Position numbers and translations under genes: made by a program. A stretch of DNA of 17,423 nt, from NCBI GenBank assembly GCA_027596195.1, contig JADGJG010000520.1:1-17423 (forward strand), in the 5' to 3' direction. Shown piece by piece: positions 16,769-17,423 of this stretch; the first letter of the stretch is position 1; each line of letters starts with the position of its first letter. The stretch is from Podochytrium sp. JEL0797. Taxonomy: Eukaryota > Chytridiomycota > Chytridiomycetes > Chytridiales > Chytriomycetaceae. Under the pieces are notes generated by a model. It was not told the DNA's origin. It did not search any database and worked only from the letters and a program-made list of their open reading frames with translations.

Positions 16769-17423
16769 ACAAAACTTCCGCATTCTCGTCGACAAGGCGC
16801 AAATCAATGGCAGCACTGAACACGACACAGACAAAGTCAAAGCCGAGGTCGACCATTCCATGGCCAACTGGTTCCGCGAGCGACACGCCAAAGTGATTCC
16901 AGCCGGCTCCATCATCGCGAACGCGTACAACCCGAGAGAAGACATTGAGGAGAGCTGGTTCGAAGGAGTGACAAATGAGGTGAGTCTTCCCAAACGGGGA
17001 TGATATCAAAGTGAAAACCATCAGCAAAGGAGAGCGGTTGCTGGGAAACTGGTTCTCAGGGAACAACAAAGGAAAACTGGGCCACAAAATGATCGAAAAC
17101 ACGATTAGCGACACATTTAGACGCCTCGAGACAAGACAATCACGGACAAAACGGCCATCTACATCCTCAACCGAGTTCTGCTCCCGAAGGTGCTCTACAT
17201 AGCGAAGACGCTGGCGATCACACGCGCGCAAATGGACCTGTGGTACGTAAAAGCAGTCAAATTGGCTGAACAAAAAGCAGGACTGGCAAAATCCACCGCG
17301 ACCTCAATTCTGGAGAACCCAATCGCGTATGGCCTCGAAAACTGGAGACGTTCCCAATCGGTCGATCTGATTTCGAATTTGCAAGTGTGGATGTGCGAGG
17401 ACAGTCTGCTGGGAGATGTGATG
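16769..17423 (+). mobile_element. LINE-type reverse transcriptase C-terminal part, runs off the window end
   Basis: Three successive frames join into one protein: QNFRILVDKAQINGSTEHDT and ANAYNPREDIEESWFEGVTN (to about 16980); VFPNGDDIKVKTISKGERLL, GNWFSGNNKGKLGHKMIENT, ISDTFRRLE (about 16984-17130); and KTITDKTAIYILNRVLLPKV, LYIAKTLAITRAQMDLWYVK, AVKLAEQKAGLAKSTATSIL, YGLENWRRSQSVDLISN (17131 to the end, still open). The pattern IKVxxxGExxxxLGxWF, then ITDKxAIYxxNxVLxPKxxY, is that of the region behind the polymerase active site in non-LTR retrotransposons. The YADD-type active site is not within the window. Two frame changes (near 16983 and 17130) make this copy inactive unless they are sequence errors. 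It starts directly after a T10-AG run (16757-16768), an abrupt boundary. Confidence 0.75.

Noticed and set aside
16422..17273. 283-codon minus-strand frame
   Set aside because: It is antisense to the LINE sequence, which has clear family patterns on the plus strand; the minus frame shows none.

Overview
This looks like a piece of a fungal nuclear genome. A WOPR (Gti1/Pac2) regulator gene, a family known from fungi, is the best marker. Very short spliceosomal introns (about 45-66 nt, GTGAGT/GTAAGC donors, CTAAC/CTGAC-type branch sites, CAG acceptors), an F-box ORF and Ty3/gypsy and LINE remnants agree with it. The phylum is not clear from this window. Nearly everything recognisable is broken by frameshifts, in-frame stops or truncation, so the window reads as a repeat-rich graveyard with at most one or two possibly working genes. 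Indel errors in the assembly could explain part of the frame breaks.

Left part (1-8172): two weak C2-like fragments lie on the minus strand in a direct duplication (70-545). Then comes a large duplicated block. Block A (about 1787-4962) runs: promoter-like segment, kinase fragments of the CHK2/Cds1/Rad53 type with an FHA domain (+), an aconitase fragment (-), and three tandem units of about 300 bp. Block B (about 5623-8172) has the same order: promoter-like segment, kinase middle piece (+), aconitase fragment (-), five tandem units. The kinase pieces are complementary. Block A has the FHA domain, the N-lobe and the C-lobe tail but lacks the catalytic centre; block B keeps only the catalytic centre. 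Between the blocks is the C-terminal half of a monocarboxylate-type MFS transporter, whose ATG comes from the end of a repeat unit. The repeat units themselves carry intron-like segments, so they probably come from an exon-intron cassette.

Middle part (8173-13595): about 2 kb with nothing I recognise apart from an imperfect nested inverted repeat, then the WOPR gene on the minus strand (10174-11666; four exons proposed, two reading-frame conflicts). About 530 bp divide it from a divergent short F-box ORF (12199-12549).

Right part (13596-17423): an orphan exon of a CCT-beta-like chaperonin subunit (-), two AC-rich leader-like segments each followed by a short ORF, a decayed Ty3/gypsy integrase region (-) between them, and the C-terminal part of a LINE-type reverse transcriptase (+) running off the window end.

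No working pathway is visible. What ties the left part together is repeated duplication, deletion and junction formation, not shared function.
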